DNA of 64,000 nucleotides, taken from assembly GCF_000764535.1 (NCBI RefSeq), contig NZ_CP009571.1, forward strand, positions 1,302,001-1,366,000, read 5' to 3'. Origin of the DNA: Sphingomonas taxi (GTDB lineage Bacteria > Pseudomonadota > Alphaproteobacteria > Sphingomonadales > Sphingomonadaceae). Below are positions 1 through 11,189 of this stretch, piece after piece. The position numbers were made by a program, and so were the translations under genes. The notes below the pieces were generated by a model. The model was given only the letters and a program-made list of their open reading frames with translations, was not told the DNA's origin and did not search any database. Position 1 is the first letter of the stretch. Each line of letters starts with the position of its first letter.

Positions 1-47
1 GAAGCAGCCGTTGCGTCCCGTTCGCGCGCCGGTAGAAGGCCCGTTCC

Positions 48-233
48 ATGTCGAAGATCGAAAACCCGATGCCGCCCCGAATCCGCGGCGAACTGCTCCA
101 CCGCGCGATCGGGCTCGGTGAGGAGCTGATGCGCCTGTCGGACGACCTCGGCCATACCGTCGCAAGCCTGCACATCTGCCAGGGCGTCGAGATGATGCGC
201 GAGGAGGCGGAGCGGCTGCTCGGCCCCGCCTGA
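48..233 (+). CDS. small uncharacterised protein (61 aa)
   Basis: I do not recognise a named family. The protein is short, soluble and predicted mostly helical, with regularly spaced Leu, Glu and Arg (for example the segment around LGEELMRLSDDLGH and the C-terminal MMREEAERLLG). An AAGG stretch about nine bases before the ATG could serve as ribosome binding site. It ends eight bases before the convergent minus-strand gene at 241-714. The amino-acid composition is that of a real protein rather than a shadow frame. Function unknown; the upstream gene lies outside the window, so operon membership cannot be judged. Confidence 0.55.
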   Translation: MSKIENPMPPRIRGELLHRAIGLGEELMRLSDDLGHTVASLHICQGVEMMREEAERLLGPA

Positions 234-240
234 TCCTGCC

Positions 241-714
241 TCACGCCGCGGCGATGCAGCGCAGCGCGAAGACGACGCCTTCGTCGGTCAGCGCCACCGC
301 AGCGCTATCCCGCGGTTCCATCGCGTCCCACCGGATGAGGCCGCGCGCCTGCATCACCTGCAGCCAGCGCCGCCCGACCGCACCGCGCACCCCGATCTCG
401 TCGAGCACCGGCCCGCTGGTCATCGTCCGCCCGTCTTCATAGGCGACGAACAGGATCAGCAGGATGTCCCAGCCGGGCTCGCCGAACAGCTCGGCAAAGC
501 TGCCCGCCGCCGCGTCGCGGCTCCGTCGCTGCGCCAGCAGCGCGCGGGCGCGGTCGGCGTCGTCCGGCTCCTCCGGACCGACGAAGGTGGACGCGACGAT
601 CTCGCCCCGCCCCTGCGCCGCGGCGAAGCGGACGCGGGCAATCGCGGCGACGAGGCGTTCGTGGTTCTCGCGATCGCGCTCGGGCCAGCGCAGCAACCGG
701 ATATCGGCGTTCAT
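241..714 (-). CDS. winged-helix-like uncharacterised protein (157 aa)
   Basis: The first residues read MNADIRLLRWPERDRE and the start ATG overlaps the stop of the upstream gene (711-1178) by four bases (ATGA), which fixes the start and suggests translational coupling. A hydrophobic stretch around WDILLILFVAYEDGR is followed by a helix-turn-helix-like region (VGRRWLQVMQARGLI) and then a short beta-hairpin-like tail ending in LTDEGVVFALRCIAAA, the pattern of a MarR-type winged helix. The likely role is DNA binding or a small regulator, but no effector pocket can be named. It belongs to a minus-strand run of small genes (241-3430). Confidence 0.7.
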   Translation of the reverse strand: MNADIRLLRWPERDRENHERLVAAIARVRFAAAQGRGEIVASTFVGPEEPDDADRARALLAQRRSRDAAAGSFAELFGEPGWDILLILFVAYEDGRTMTSGPVLDEIGVRGAVGRRWLQVMQARGLIRWDAMEPRDSAAVALTDEGVVFALRCIAAA

Positions 715-1178
715 GGGTGTTCGTAGTCCGGTCTGCGCAGGGGCGACCAATCGCGGTCGCTCCCGAAACGGGCCAGGCGGTGGCGATGGCGCAACGCACC
801 GATCGCCAGCAGCACCAGCATGGGATAGGCGATCTTGGCGCTCGCCCCGGCGTACATCCACGGCACCAGATGGGGATCGAGCGCCTTCACGCCGTGGATC
901 GCGATCGTGATCAGGTGGAGCGCGGCGACGTAGAGCGGCCAGAACCGGTCGGCGCGCACCGCGATCCACACCAGCCCGAGCAGCACCGCGCAATCGACCG
1001 CCAGGATCATCAGATGCACCGAATGATAGCTGACGCGCGGCTGGAACGGCAGCGCGAAGGTGGTCGCCGCCCCGACGAGGAAGACCGCCGCGGTCCACCG
1101 CTCGGGCGCGCCCCCTGCCGCCAGGGCATAAGCGCACGCACCGAGCAGGACGATGTTGAAGAGGATGACGTGTGTCAT
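711..1178 (-). CDS. small integral membrane protein, four predicted TM helices (155 aa)
   Basis: The protein starts MTHVILFNIVLLGACAYALA and has about four hydrophobic segments (roughly residues 1-20, 30-48, 55-75 and 110-130), with a basic cytoplasmic-type tail. An in-frame GTG 45 bases upstream (1223) would add an amphipathic stretch before the first helix. I chose the ATG at 1178 because it places the first TM helix at the N-terminus. It overlaps the next gene by four bases, so the two are probably cotranscribed. No family function recognised. Confidence 0.65.
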   Translation of the reverse strand: MTHVILFNIVLLGACAYALAAGGAPERWTAAVFLVGAATTFALPFQPRVSYHSVHLMILAVDCAVLLGLVWIAVRADRFWPLYVAALHLITIAIHGVKALDPHLVPWMYAGASAKIAYPMLVLLAIGALRHRHRLARFGSDRDWSPLRRPDYEHP

Positions 1179-1223
1179 GACTTGACCGGCCAAAGGAGCA
1201 ATCTGGTGGTCAAGCCATGACAC

Positions 1224-1589
1224 CTAGGCGGCGACGCGCAGATGACTGGCGCCGACGCCCGTCGGGACGAAATCGGGCTTCGGCTGTTCGTCGCCGAAAC
1301 TCGTCTCATACCCGATCTGGCGGCCCACTTTCTCGATGACGCGGTGACCGGCGACGGTGTGACCGCGCGCCGTACCGATCGCGAGGATGGCTTGACTGAG
1401 TGTTTCGAAGGCCTGCTGCCCGGCGATCGCGGGCAGCTTGGCGGCGGTGCGCGCCCGCGGCAGCGCGGCGAGCAGTTCGCCGCCGGTGGCGAAGGCTTCG
1501 TCGAGCTGCGTCTCGAGCCGCCACAGCAATGTGGCGACGGCATCGGCGGCAACCTGGGAATCGGCATAATGAGCGTTCGCGTGAGACAT
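1224..1589 (-). CDS. uncharacterised soluble protein (121 aa)
   Basis: The protein starts MSHANAHYADSQVAADAVAT and is helical throughout the first two thirds, with a two-helix pattern (AATLLWRLETQLDEAF and AFETLSQAILAIGTARGH). The tail is short and Gly/Pro-rich. The shape resembles small four-helix accessory proteins, but I recognise no named domain. It lies 43 bases downstream of the LuxR-type gene on the same strand, so the two could form a transcription unit. Function unknown. Confidence 0.65.
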   Translation of the reverse strand: MSHANAHYADSQVAADAVATLLWRLETQLDEAFATGGELLAALPRARTAAKLPAIAGQQAFETLSQAILAIGTARGHTVAGHRVIEKVGRQIGYETSFGDEQPKPDFVPTGVGASHLRVAA

Positions 1590-1632
1590 TGGCCACCCCG
1601 TTCACCCCCGATGGGGGTGCTTTCGCTGAAGA

Positions 1633-2220
1633 TCAGGAAAGGCGGCGGGCGATCGTCTCGATGATGCCGGTGAGGACCTGGAGGCCGGTCATCAGCATGC
1701 CGAACCCGATGGCGAGGCTGATGGCGATGGCCGGTATCCAGATCAACCGGCCTCCGACCGACAAGTCGTTGCCCCGCTGTCCCTTCCGCCGGAAGGGCAG
1801 CCGTATTTCCGGGAAGCTGTGCCTCGAAGGCGGCTCCCCGGAAACCCCCGGTGCCCTGACGATCGTGTCGTCCGGCACCACCGGCAATGGCAGGCCGATC
1901 GCCGGATCGACTAGCCGTGCAGAATGACCCCCCATTTTATCGGGGTCGGATTGCGCCGCCGAAATGGCGGAAATCTGCGGGTTCTGGAGGTCGGAAGCGC
2001 CTTGACCGGCCGCCTCCTCGTGCGCGGCGAGGCGCAATGCGGCGTCGCGGCGGTTGCGCGCGCCGAGCACCTTCACCGCCTCGGTCAGATATTTGTCGAC
2101 GGTGCTCTTCTCGATGCCGAGCTCGTCGGCGATCTCCTTCGATCCCTTGAGCTCGCGCACGCCGCGCAGGCACTCGCGGTGGCGTCGCGACAGGCGTTCG
2201 AAAGGGGCTGGATCGGTCAC
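1633..2220 (-). CDS. LuxR-type HTH protein with C-terminal membrane anchor
   Basis: The N-terminal part carries a LuxR/GerE helix-turn-helix: FERLSRRHRECLRGV, then SKEIADELGIEKSTVDKYL, then a third helix ending NRRDAALRLAAH. A long polar linker follows, then one strong hydrophobic helix near the C-terminus (LIWIPAIAISLAIGFGMLMTG). There is no receiver domain. The architecture is a DNA-binding head tethered to the membrane, unusual for a GerE protein and recalled mainly from sphingomonads. The start is uncertain: GTG at 2220 follows a GAGGG stretch and puts the HTH at the N-terminus; ATG at 2352 would add a disordered acidic segment. The target genes are unknown. Confidence 0.7.
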   Translation of the reverse strand: MTDPAPFERLSRRHRECLRGVRELKGSKEIADELGIEKSTVDKYLTEAVKVLGARNRRDAALRLAAHEEAAGQGASDLQNPQISAISAAQSDPDKMGGHSARLVDPAIGLPLPVVPDDTIVRAPGVSGEPPSRHSFPEIRLPFRRKGQRGNDLSVGGRLIWIPAIAISLAIGFGMLMTGLQVLTGIIETIARRLS

Positions 2221-2434
2221 GTGCCCTCTGTCCCGCGGGACGGCGGGCATGGCAAGCGCTTCACGGTCGACACCGGTGGTTTCGTCGGCATCGGCAGGCG
2301 GTCCATCGTCGCGGTCGATCGGCATCGGGTGCACTGCAGCCAAGATCGTCATTCCACAGGTTGCGGGAAAGACGGCGCTTTATCGCCCATCGCGCGCCGC
2401 CGCCAGTATCCTGGCGGCGGCGCATGGGTCACGG

Positions 2435-2716
2435 TCAGCCGTGCGCGGCCTTGGCGGGCTTCTTGTGCGCACCCTTGCCGCTATTGGCCTTCTTGCCGCG
2501 GCGCGTCGCGACCTGCGGCTTGTCGCCGCGCAGCAGCGGCACCGCGATCGCGGCGGCGGCGCCGGCGAGGATCGTCCCGCCGATCGCGAGCCACGCGCCG
2601 GTGCCGAGGCCGCCGGGCTGCCGCTTGGGGGATTTCTTCGGCTTCGGCGGCGCCTTGGCCTCGTCGTGATGGACCGGGCCGGCGTGTTTCATGGCAGAAC
2701 TCGGAATATGGGACAT
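2435..2716 (-). CDS. small Lys/Ala-rich single-TM protein (93 aa)
   Basis: The protein starts MSHIPSSAMKHAGPVHHDEA. It has a basic Pro/Lys-rich segment, one TM helix (AWLAIGGTILAGAAAAIAVPLL, about residues 43-63) and a histone-like basic tail with repeated Lys, Ala and Gly. An AAGGA stretch seven to eight bases before the ATG supports this start over an upstream in-frame ATG at 2812. The basic ends could bind DNA or RNA at the membrane, but that is speculation. No named family recognised. Confidence 0.65.
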   Translation of the reverse strand: MSHIPSSAMKHAGPVHHDEAKAPPKPKKSPKRQPGGLGTGAWLAIGGTILAGAAAAIAVPLLRGDKPQVATRRGKKANSGKGAHKKPAKAAHG

Positions 2717-2818
2717 GGAGGATCCTTTCTGGCCGGACCAACCCCATGTACCCGAGCATTGTTCCGCCAGCGAAACGCCTTGGCCCGCGCTCAGCCGGAG
2801 TGGGACCGCCATTCGATC

Positions 2819-2846
2819 AATTCCTCCCCCGCCAGGGGGAGGAATT
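2819..2846. terminator. perfect 12-bp hairpin; single copy of repeat family D
   Basis: The sequence AATTCCTCCCCC, then GCCA, then GGGGGAGGAATT forms a perfect 12-bp stem with a four-base loop. It lies just downstream of the minus-strand gene at 2876-3430 and could end its transcription. The same CCTCCCCC-GCC-AGGGGGAGG core occurs in the paired element at 35318-35444, so this is both a hairpin and a member of a dispersed repeat family. Confidence 0.6.
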
Positions 2847-2875
2847 ACGCATGAGTCTCCGAATGCCGGTCCCGC

Positions 2876-3430
2876 CTAGCCGCCCCCCTTCCACCGCCGC
2901 ATCGCGCGCTCGTAGGCGTCCGCCGCCGCCTGCCGCGCCTCGTCCAGCGCTGTGCGTTCGTCCTCCTGCGCGCGCTCCATCGTCCGTCGCCGCTTGGCGA
3001 GCGCCACCTCCTCGGCGCGCAACGCACGCGCCTCGCTGCGATGCCGCGCCTCCGCCTCGGCCATCGCCCGGTCCGCCGCATCGAGCGCGCGACGATCGGG
3101 CTTGGGCGCCGGCCTTGGTGCCGGCTTCGGCTTCGGCTTGGGCGCAGGTGCATCCGTCGCATCGTCGGACCGGCGGCGCGGCGCCTTCGCGGGCGTATCG
3201 GGCAGTGCCGCGATCTGCTCGGCCGCGGTACCACGCGACCGTTTGATCACCGTGCCCGGCTGCGCCAGCGGCTCGGCGGTGAGTTCCGGGTCGGTCACCA
3301 CTTCGGCGATGCCGCGGGCGAACAGGTCGCGCTCGCTCCCCCAGGCCTGCAACGCCGCTTTCTGGCTCGCCGCCGCGACATAGGCGTCGTGGAACCCGAT
3401 CGGCGTACGATAGACCTTCAGCTTCGCCAT
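2876..3430 (-). CDS. TolA-like Lys/Arg/Ala-rich helical protein (184 aa)
   Basis: A compact N-terminal domain of about 65 residues (MAKLKVYRTPIGFHDAYVAA onward) is followed by a Pro/Lys-rich linker with repeated PKPKPKP and PRPAPKP motifs. A long charged helix of Arg, Ala and Glu follows, ending MRRWKGGG. Automated annotation often labels such proteins TolA-like because of the helical region, but there is no N-terminal TM anchor and no TolA C-terminal domain, so a Tol-Pal role is not supported. Function unknown. The gene ends in the hairpin at 2819-2846. Confidence 0.7.
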   Translation of the reverse strand: MAKLKVYRTPIGFHDAYVAAASQKAALQAWGSERDLFARGIAEVVTDPELTAEPLAQPGTVIKRSRGTAAEQIAALPDTPAKAPRRRSDDATDAPAPKPKPKPAPRPAPKPDRRALDAADRAMAEAEARHRSEARALRAEEVALAKRRRTMERAQEDERTALDEARQAAADAYERAMRRWKGGG

Positions 3431-3606
3431 CCCGCCAGCCTAACCGCCCCGCCCGCCGATGGCTCCCCCTTTCGCGCAGGTCCCGACTTGCGCCCACCAA
3501 CACGGTTGACGCCGCGCCCCGCCGTCCCGCGCCGGCACAGCCGCGCGACACCCCTAGCCAAGCGCCCGCAACCGGCGCATTCCCGCGTCTCCACCGGGAG
3601 CGTCTC

Positions 3607-4263
3607 ATGGCCGCACGTCGGGCCCTCGCGGCCAAGCTCATCCTCGCCGCCGTCGGGATCGGCGTCGCCGCCGCGGCCACCGTGCCGTCCCTCCGCCCGA
3701 CCGCCGCGCCGTCCGTGCCGACGCCCGCCGCGCCCCCGGTCCGCGCCGCCATCGCCTCGCCCCCACCCACACCCGAGCCCCGCCCCGTTGCGCGCCCCAC
3801 GCCCAACCCGCTCATCGTCAAGCGCGTGCTCGACATCGGCCCGATCAAGTTCGGCGATTATACCTGGGACGATGCGGGCGTGCCCGCCGGCCCGCTGATC
3901 GTCACCGTCGATCTCGCCGCGCAGACGCTGTCGGTCTTCCGCGACGGCTATGAGATCGGCGCCACCGCAATCCTCTATGGCGCCGACGACAAGCCCACCC
4001 CGCTCGGCAGCTTCCCGATCCTGATGAAGGACGCGCACCACGTCTCCAGCCTCTACGGCGCGCCGATGCCCTATACGATGCGGCTGACCAACGACGGCGT
4101 CGCGGTCCACGGCACCGAAGTCGCCTGGGGCTATGCCACGCACGGCTGTATCGGCGTGCCGACCGCCTTCGCCAAATTGCTGTTCCGCGAGGCGAAGGTC
4201 GGCGACCGCGTCATCATCACCCGCGGCAAGACGCTGGCGACCGGCGAAACGCTCGTGTCTTGA
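3607..4263 (+). CDS. L,D-transpeptidase (YkuD family), exported
   Basis: The N-terminus is a signal anchor (LAAKLILAAVGIGVAAAAT), followed by a Pro/Ala-rich linker to about residue 70 and a YkuD catalytic domain. The active-site signature is intact: VHGTEVAWGYATHGCIGVP with His179, Gly180 and catalytic Cys181. Enzymes of this family form 3-3 cross-links in peptidoglycan or attach proteins to it in the periplasm. A GGGAG sequence precedes the ATG. It stands alone between a minus-strand gene and acnA. The exact reaction (cross-linking or protein anchoring) cannot be told from the sequence. Confidence 0.88.
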   Translation: MAARRALAAKLILAAVGIGVAAAATVPSLRPTAAPSVPTPAAPPVRAAIASPPPTPEPRPVARPTPNPLIVKRVLDIGPIKFGDYTWDDAGVPAGPLIVTVDLAAQTLSVFRDGYEIGATAILYGADDKPTPLGSFPILMKDAHHVSSLYGAPMPYTMRLTNDGVAVHGTEVAWGYATHGCIGVPTAFAKLLFREAKVGDRVIITRGKTLATGETLVS

Positions 4264-4415
4264 GAGTCATCCGCAGGTGGGCATAGGCGCTTCCCCCGCC
4301 GGACAGCCCTTGCTAAGGCCGCCGCGACATACGCTTTCGCTGAAGCGCTCTCGCGCGCCCGCGCGGCCCCATGGCCGCCTCCCCGAGCGCCCTGGGCCAA
4401 ATTGAAGGGATCATA

Positions 4416-7100
<2,685 letters not shown>

Positions 7101-7123
7101 GCCGGCGCGCCAGCCCAGCGCGC

Positions 7124-7158
7124 AAAAGGGGAGGCACCGAAAGGCGCCTCCCCTTTTT
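7124..7158 (+). terminator. rho-independent terminator of acnA
   Basis: AAAAGGGGAGGC pairs perfectly with GCCTCCCCTTTT around a ten-base loop, 23 bases after the acnA stop, and runs into a T tract. The A-rich left foot makes it usable in both directions. Confidence 0.9.
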
Positions 7159-7176
7159 CGTGCGCGAGACCGAGCC

Positions 7177-7265
7177 AGTGCTCCTGCAAACGCAGGAGCC
7201 CAGGATCCCGAACGCCGCGAGCCGTTGCTCTGCTCGACCCTGGATTCCGCTTTCGCGGGAACACT
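7177..7265. repeat. palindromic repeat, family C (degenerate pair)
   Basis: The left unit AGTGCTCCTGCAAACGCAGG is followed about 60 bases later by an inverted, diverged copy ending GCTTTCGCGGGAACACT. The same unit occurs as a perfect inverted pair at 30951-31041 and as a half copy at 14174-14203. No coding capacity. It behaves like a short interspersed palindromic element. Confidence 0.75.
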
Positions 7266-7392
7266 GAAGGTCGCGTCACCAGCTTACGCTACGAAGTCGC
7301 GCAGCCACCAACCGCCACGATCCGCCAAGCGGCGGCCACACGCTCGCCACATCCAACGGTATAATCACGCTTTTCCGGAGCGTTACCGCCGC

Positions 7393-7866
7393 ATGGCCCG
7401 CCTCATCCTGCCTCTCGCGCTGCTCGCGCTCGCCACGCCGGCGACCGCGCAGCGCAACACCACCGGTTGCACCGCCGCGACCCCGCACCGGCTGATCGTC
7501 ACGATACGCGGCGTGCGCGCCGGCACCGGCGACGTCCGCGTCCAGCTCTACGACGAACCCGGCTTTCTCGAAAAAGGCCGCTGGCTCGGCCGCGTCGAGG
7601 CGCCGACCAACGGCCGCCGCACGCTTGAGGTCTGTATCCCCGTCCCCCGCCCCGGCACCTATGGCGTCGCCGTCCGTCACGACGCCAATGCCAACGGCAA
7701 GTCCGACGGCGGCGACGGCGGCGCCTTCTCGCGCGATCCCGGCCTCTCGCTGCTCAGGCTCAAGCCCGCCTTCGCGCAGGTGGCGGTGCCGCTCGCCGCC
7801 GGGACGAGCCGGATCGCGGTGACGATGAACTACCGCCACGGCTTCTCGGTCGGCCCGGATCGCTGA
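7393..7866 (+). CDS. secreted DUF2141 family protein (157 aa)
   Basis: A clear signal peptide (MARLILPLALLALATPATAQ, cleavage after AQ) is followed by a beta-sandwich domain typical of DUF2141: GDVRVQLYDEPGFL near residue 55 and the calcium-site-like stretch HDANANGKSDGGDGG around residue 97. One Cys pair (C26 and the Cys in LEVCIPVP) could form a disulfide in the periplasm. The function of the family is unknown. ATG at 7393 is chosen because it starts the signal peptide; longer versions run through the repeat element. Confidence 0.85.
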   Translation: MARLILPLALLALATPATAQRNTTGCTAATPHRLIVTIRGVRAGTGDVRVQLYDEPGFLEKGRWLGRVEAPTNGRRTLEVCIPVPRPGTYGVAVRHDANANGKSDGGDGGAFSRDPGLSLLRLKPAFAQVAVPLAAGTSRIAVTMNYRHGFSVGPDR

Positions 7867-7879
7867 CCGGACCGGCGGC

Positions 7880-8743
7880 TCAGCGCAGTCCCAACGCCCG
7901 CCACGCCACCGCGTCGAGCTTCGCCACCAGCGCCGGATCGCGCGCGCCCTTGGCGGTGATGATCGCGCTGTCGAGGCACGTGTCGATCGGCGACGCCGGC
8001 CGCTCCTCGGGCAGCGCGCGCAGCAGCCGCACCACCATCGCCCGTGCCTTGGCCGCGTTCGCCGCCAGTTGCGCGACGACCTGCGCGACGTCGACCGCCG
8101 CCTCGCCCTCGCGCCAGCAATCGTAATCGGTCACCATCCCGACCAGGGCGTAAGGCAGCTCCGCCTCGCGCGCGAGCTTCGCCTCGGGCAGCGCGGTCAT
8201 GCCGATCACGTCGCACCCCCATTGCCGGTAGAGGCGGCTCTCCGCGCGCGTCGAGAATTGCGGCCCCTCCATCGCAAGATAGGTGCCGCCGCGATCCACC
8301 GCCGCGCCGACCGCATCGGCGGCATAGACGCTCAGCCGCGGGCAGACCGGATCGGCCATCGAGACATGCGCGACGCAGCCGGTGCCGAAGAAGCTCGATG
8401 CCCGCCCCTTCGTCCGGTCGATGAACTGGTCGACGATCGTGAAGCTGCCCGGCGGCCGCGCCTCGACCAGCGAGCCGACCGACGATACCGCCAGCACGTC
8501 GGTCACGCCGAGCCGCTTCAGCGCGTCGATATTGGCGCGCGCGTTGATCGCTTCCGGGCTGATCCGGTGACCCCGACCGTGCCGCGGCAGGAACGACACC
8601 GCGACCGCGCCGATCCGCCCGCTGAAGATCGCATCCGACGGCGCCCCCCACGGCGTCGTCACCTCGACCCAATGGCCGTCCTCGACGCCCTCGACGTCGT
8701 AGAGGCCCGAACCGCCGATGATGCCGATATGCCAGCCGCTCAT
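7880..8743 (-). CDS. mtnP: S-methyl-5'-thioadenosine phosphorylase
   Basis: The 287-aa protein phosphorolyses methylthioadenosine, a by-product of polyamine synthesis, to adenine and methylthioribose-1-phosphate. Conserved blocks are IGIIGGSGLYDV at the N-terminus, the phosphate-binding FLPRHGRGHRISPEAINARAN and the nucleoside-binding MEGPQFSTRAES followed by VIGMTALPEAKLAREAELPYA. Its ATG overlaps the stop of the upstream permease by four bases, indicating coupled translation. A methionine-salvage context is not otherwise visible. A related inosine/guanosine phosphorylase is possible, but the motifs favour MTAP. Confidence 0.92.
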   Translation of the reverse strand: MSGWHIGIIGGSGLYDVEGVEDGHWVEVTTPWGAPSDAIFSGRIGAVAVSFLPRHGRGHRISPEAINARANIDALKRLGVTDVLAVSSVGSLVEARPPGSFTIVDQFIDRTKGRASSFFGTGCVAHVSMADPVCPRLSVYAADAVGAAVDRGGTYLAMEGPQFSTRAESRLYRQWGCDVIGMTALPEAKLAREAELPYALVGMVTDYDCWREGEAAVDVAQVVAQLAANAAKARAMVVRLLRALPEERPASPIDTCLDSAIITAKGARDPALVAKLDAVAWRALGLR

Positions 8744-10137
8744 GCCCGCGCGATCTCCGCCCGGCTCCGCGCGTAGAGGAAATAGACCAGCAATCCCAAG
8801 GCGTTCCAGCCCAGGAAGGCGACCTGCGTGCGCACCTGCAGGCTGGTGAACAGATACAGGCAGCCGAGGATGGCGAGCGGTGCGACGACGAAGGCGAACG
8901 GCGTGCGGAATGGCCGCCGCGCGTCGGGATCGCGCCGCCGCGACACCAGGACGCACGCCGCCACCGCGACGAAGGCGCACAGCGTCCCCGCATTGGCGAG
9001 GCTGGCGATCACGTCGAGCGGCGCCAGCCCGGCGATCACCGCGACGAACACCGCGGTCATCGCGGTGATCCGCGCCGGCACGCCGCGCTTGCTGACCTTG
9101 GCGAGCGCCTGCGGCAGGAAGCCGTCGCGCGCCATGACGAGGAAGATGCGGCTCTGCCCGTAGAGAAAGGCGAGCAGCACCGTCGGCAGCGCGACCGCCG
9201 CGGCGGCGGCGATCACCGTCGCCACCTTGGGCTGGCCGAGTTCGCGCAGGATCAGCGCCAGCGGCTCGGGGCTGCTGCCGAACCGCATATAGCTCAGCGC
9301 CCCCACCGCCGCGGTCGCGACGATCATATAGATTGCGGTGCAGGCCAGCATCGATCCGACGATCCCGATCGCCAGATCGCGCTCCGGGTTCTTCGCCTCT
9401 TCCGCCGCGGTCGAGATCGCGTCGAAGCCGTAGAAGGCGAAGAAGATGATCGCCGCCGCGCCCATCACGCCATATTTGACGCCGCCCGCGCCGGTCGGGC
9501 TGCCGAAGCCGTAGGGCGTGAACGGATGCAGATTGGCGGCATCGAAATGCGGCAGCGCGACGCCGACGAACAGCGCCAGCGTGACGATCTTGATCAGCAC
9601 CAGCACGGTATTGACCCGCGCGCTCTCGCGCGTCCCCAGCATCAGCAGCCCGGCGACCAGCGCGATGATCGCCACCGCGGGCAGATTGACGACGCCGCCC
9701 AGCCCCGGCCCGTTGGCGAGCGCCGCCGGCACGGTCACGCCCAGCCCCTTGAGGAACCCCACCGCATAGCCCGACCAGCCGACCGCGACGGTCGACACGA
9801 CCAGCGAATATTCGAGGATCAGGCTCCACCCGACGACCCAGGCGATCACCTCGCCCAGCGTCGCATAGCTATAGGTATAGGCCGATCCCGACGCGGGGAT
9901 CATCGTCGCCATCTCCGCATAGCAGAGCGCCGCGCAGGCGCAGATCGCGCCGGCGACGACGAAGGCGAGGATCACCGCCGGCCCGGCGCGATCGGCGCCG
10001 ACGCCGATCAGCGTCAGGATTCCGGTACCGACGATCGCGCCCACCCCCAGCGCGACGAGATGCGGCCAGCTCAGCGTCCGCGCGAGCTGCTGCTCGGGCG
10101 GCTGGGCGTGGATCGTCTTGCGACGCAATAAGCTCAT
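8740..10137 (-). CDS. APC-family amino acid permease
   Basis: The 465-aa protein has about 12 TM helices and the APC superfamily N-terminal signature VALGVGAIVGTGILTLIG, followed by CYAEMATMIPASGSAYTYSY. It resembles the cationic amino acid transporter (CAT/YfnA) branch: the DAISTAAEEAKNPERDLAIG block is typical. It imports amino acids across the inner membrane; the substrate cannot be fixed by sequence alone. GGAGGGA stands eight bases before ATG 10137, which decides this start. It is coupled to mtnP by a four-base overlap. Confidence 0.9.
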   Translation of the reverse strand: MSLLRRKTIHAQPPEQQLARTLSWPHLVALGVGAIVGTGILTLIGVGADRAGPAVILAFVVAGAICACAALCYAEMATMIPASGSAYTYSYATLGEVIAWVVGWSLILEYSLVVSTVAVGWSGYAVGFLKGLGVTVPAALANGPGLGGVVNLPAVAIIALVAGLLMLGTRESARVNTVLVLIKIVTLALFVGVALPHFDAANLHPFTPYGFGSPTGAGGVKYGVMGAAAIIFFAFYGFDAISTAAEEAKNPERDLAIGIVGSMLACTAIYMIVATAAVGALSYMRFGSSPEPLALILRELGQPKVATVIAAAAAVALPTVLLAFLYGQSRIFLVMARDGFLPQALAKVSKRGVPARITAMTAVFVAVIAGLAPLDVIASLANAGTLCAFVAVAACVLVSRRRDPDARRPFRTPFAFVVAPLAILGCLYLFTSLQVRTQVAFLGWNALGLLVYFLYARSRAEIARA

Positions 10138-10239
10138 GTGGGTCCCTCCCTCGATGGCGGAGGTATAAGCGGTCGCTGCCGTGGTGGGTAGAGCAGCGAG
10201 AACAGCGGGGAGCCTTAAGGCTGGCGATACCACCGCCTC

Positions 10240-10363
10240 ATTCTCACCGTCACCCCGGACTGGTTCCGGGGTCCACCGCGCCGCGACGGAACGGCAAGAG
10301 GCTCCAGCCTTTCTCCTCGCCGCGGAGTGGATCCCGGAACGAGTCCGGGGTGACGGTGAGAAT
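10240..10363. repeat. palindromic repeat pair, family A
   Basis: Two 21-base arms are perfect inverted copies: ATTCTCACCGTCACCCCGGA(C) at 10240-10260 and its complement at 10343-10363. Each arm is followed inward by its own small palindrome (GGACtgGTTCCGGGGTCC type). It fills the gap between the permease promoter region and the next gene end. Other copies: 12458-12564, 19343-19433 and 30601-30691. Confidence 0.85.
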
Positions 10364-10391
10364 GAAAGCGCGGCGACCTACCTCCGCCGCC

Positions 10392-11189
10392 TCAGAACCG
10401 TCGCGAAATGCCCCCGGCCAGTTCCACGTCGGGCGCCGCATGGTTGAGGCCCAGCGTCGTCTGCATGTCGAACTGCCAGTCCTTCTTCGGCTTCCACGTC
10501 ACCGACGCCGCGCTCAGCCATTGCGTGCTGCGCGCGTCCGGATCGTCGTCGCGAATCACCTGCGCCTCGAGCGCCGCCGACACCGTCTTGTTCAGCTTCA
10601 CCGTCGCCCCGCCCGCGCTGCTGTAGCGCAGGTGCCGCCCGGCGCGTTCCTCGTCGGGCTGCGCGTCGATCTCGGGCGTCGCATCCAGATGCACCGTGTC
10701 GTTCAACCGGAAGGTCACCGGCACCAGCAACCCGCCCCCGGCGACGCGCGACCCGATCGTGCTGCCGCCGACCGGCAGCGTCACATAGGGCAGCAGCGAC
10801 AGCGACAGGCCGTTGCCGTCGGGATGCAGCAGACCCGCCTTCATCCCCAGCGACACGTCACCGCTCTGCCCGACGCGATCGATCGCGCCCGTCTGCCGGT
10901 CGCGCACCCGCTCGTGGCCATAAGGCGTCCAGCCGATCCGCGCCTCGATCTGGTCGGCGACGCCGACGCGCACCAGCGTGTCCGCGATCAGCACGGTATC
11001 GGTGCGGCTGTCGGGCTGGCGGTCGAGCGTCCAGTCGACCACGCCCGTCTCCACCGAGACGCGGCCGGGCGCGGTGATGCACGCCGGCGTGTCGAGCCCC
11101 GGCCGTTCGGGGCAATAGCTCTTCTGGGCCAGCGCCGGCGCGGCGGCGAGCGTCATCGCGAGCCCGCCCGCCGCGACGAGGCGCCTCAC
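10392..11189 (-). CDS. outer-membrane beta-barrel protein (phenol-degradation MetA-like)
   Basis: The 265-aa protein has a signal peptide ending ALAQ at about residue 22, then alternating beta-strand pattern and a C-terminal terminal-Phe strand (ELAGGISRRF), as in outer-membrane barrels. The overall pattern fits the transporter family called MetA-pathway of phenol degradation (Pfam Phenol_MetA_deg), whose function is uncertain. A GTG start at 11189 overlaps the xth stop by four bases (GTGA). The shared reading suggests an operon with exonuclease III upstream, though no functional link is obvious. Confidence 0.75.
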   Translation of the reverse strand: MRRLVAAGGLAMTLAAAPALAQKSYCPERPGLDTPACITAPGRVSVETGVVDWTLDRQPDSRTDTVLIADTLVRVGVADQIEARIGWTPYGHERVRDRQTGAIDRVGQSGDVSLGMKAGLLHPDGNGLSLSLLPYVTLPVGGSTIGSRVAGGGLLVPVTFRLNDTVHLDATPEIDAQPDEERAGRHLRYSSAGGATVKLNKTVSAALEAQVIRDDDPDARSTQWLSAASVTWKPKKDWQFDMQTTLGLNHAAPDVELAGGISRRF

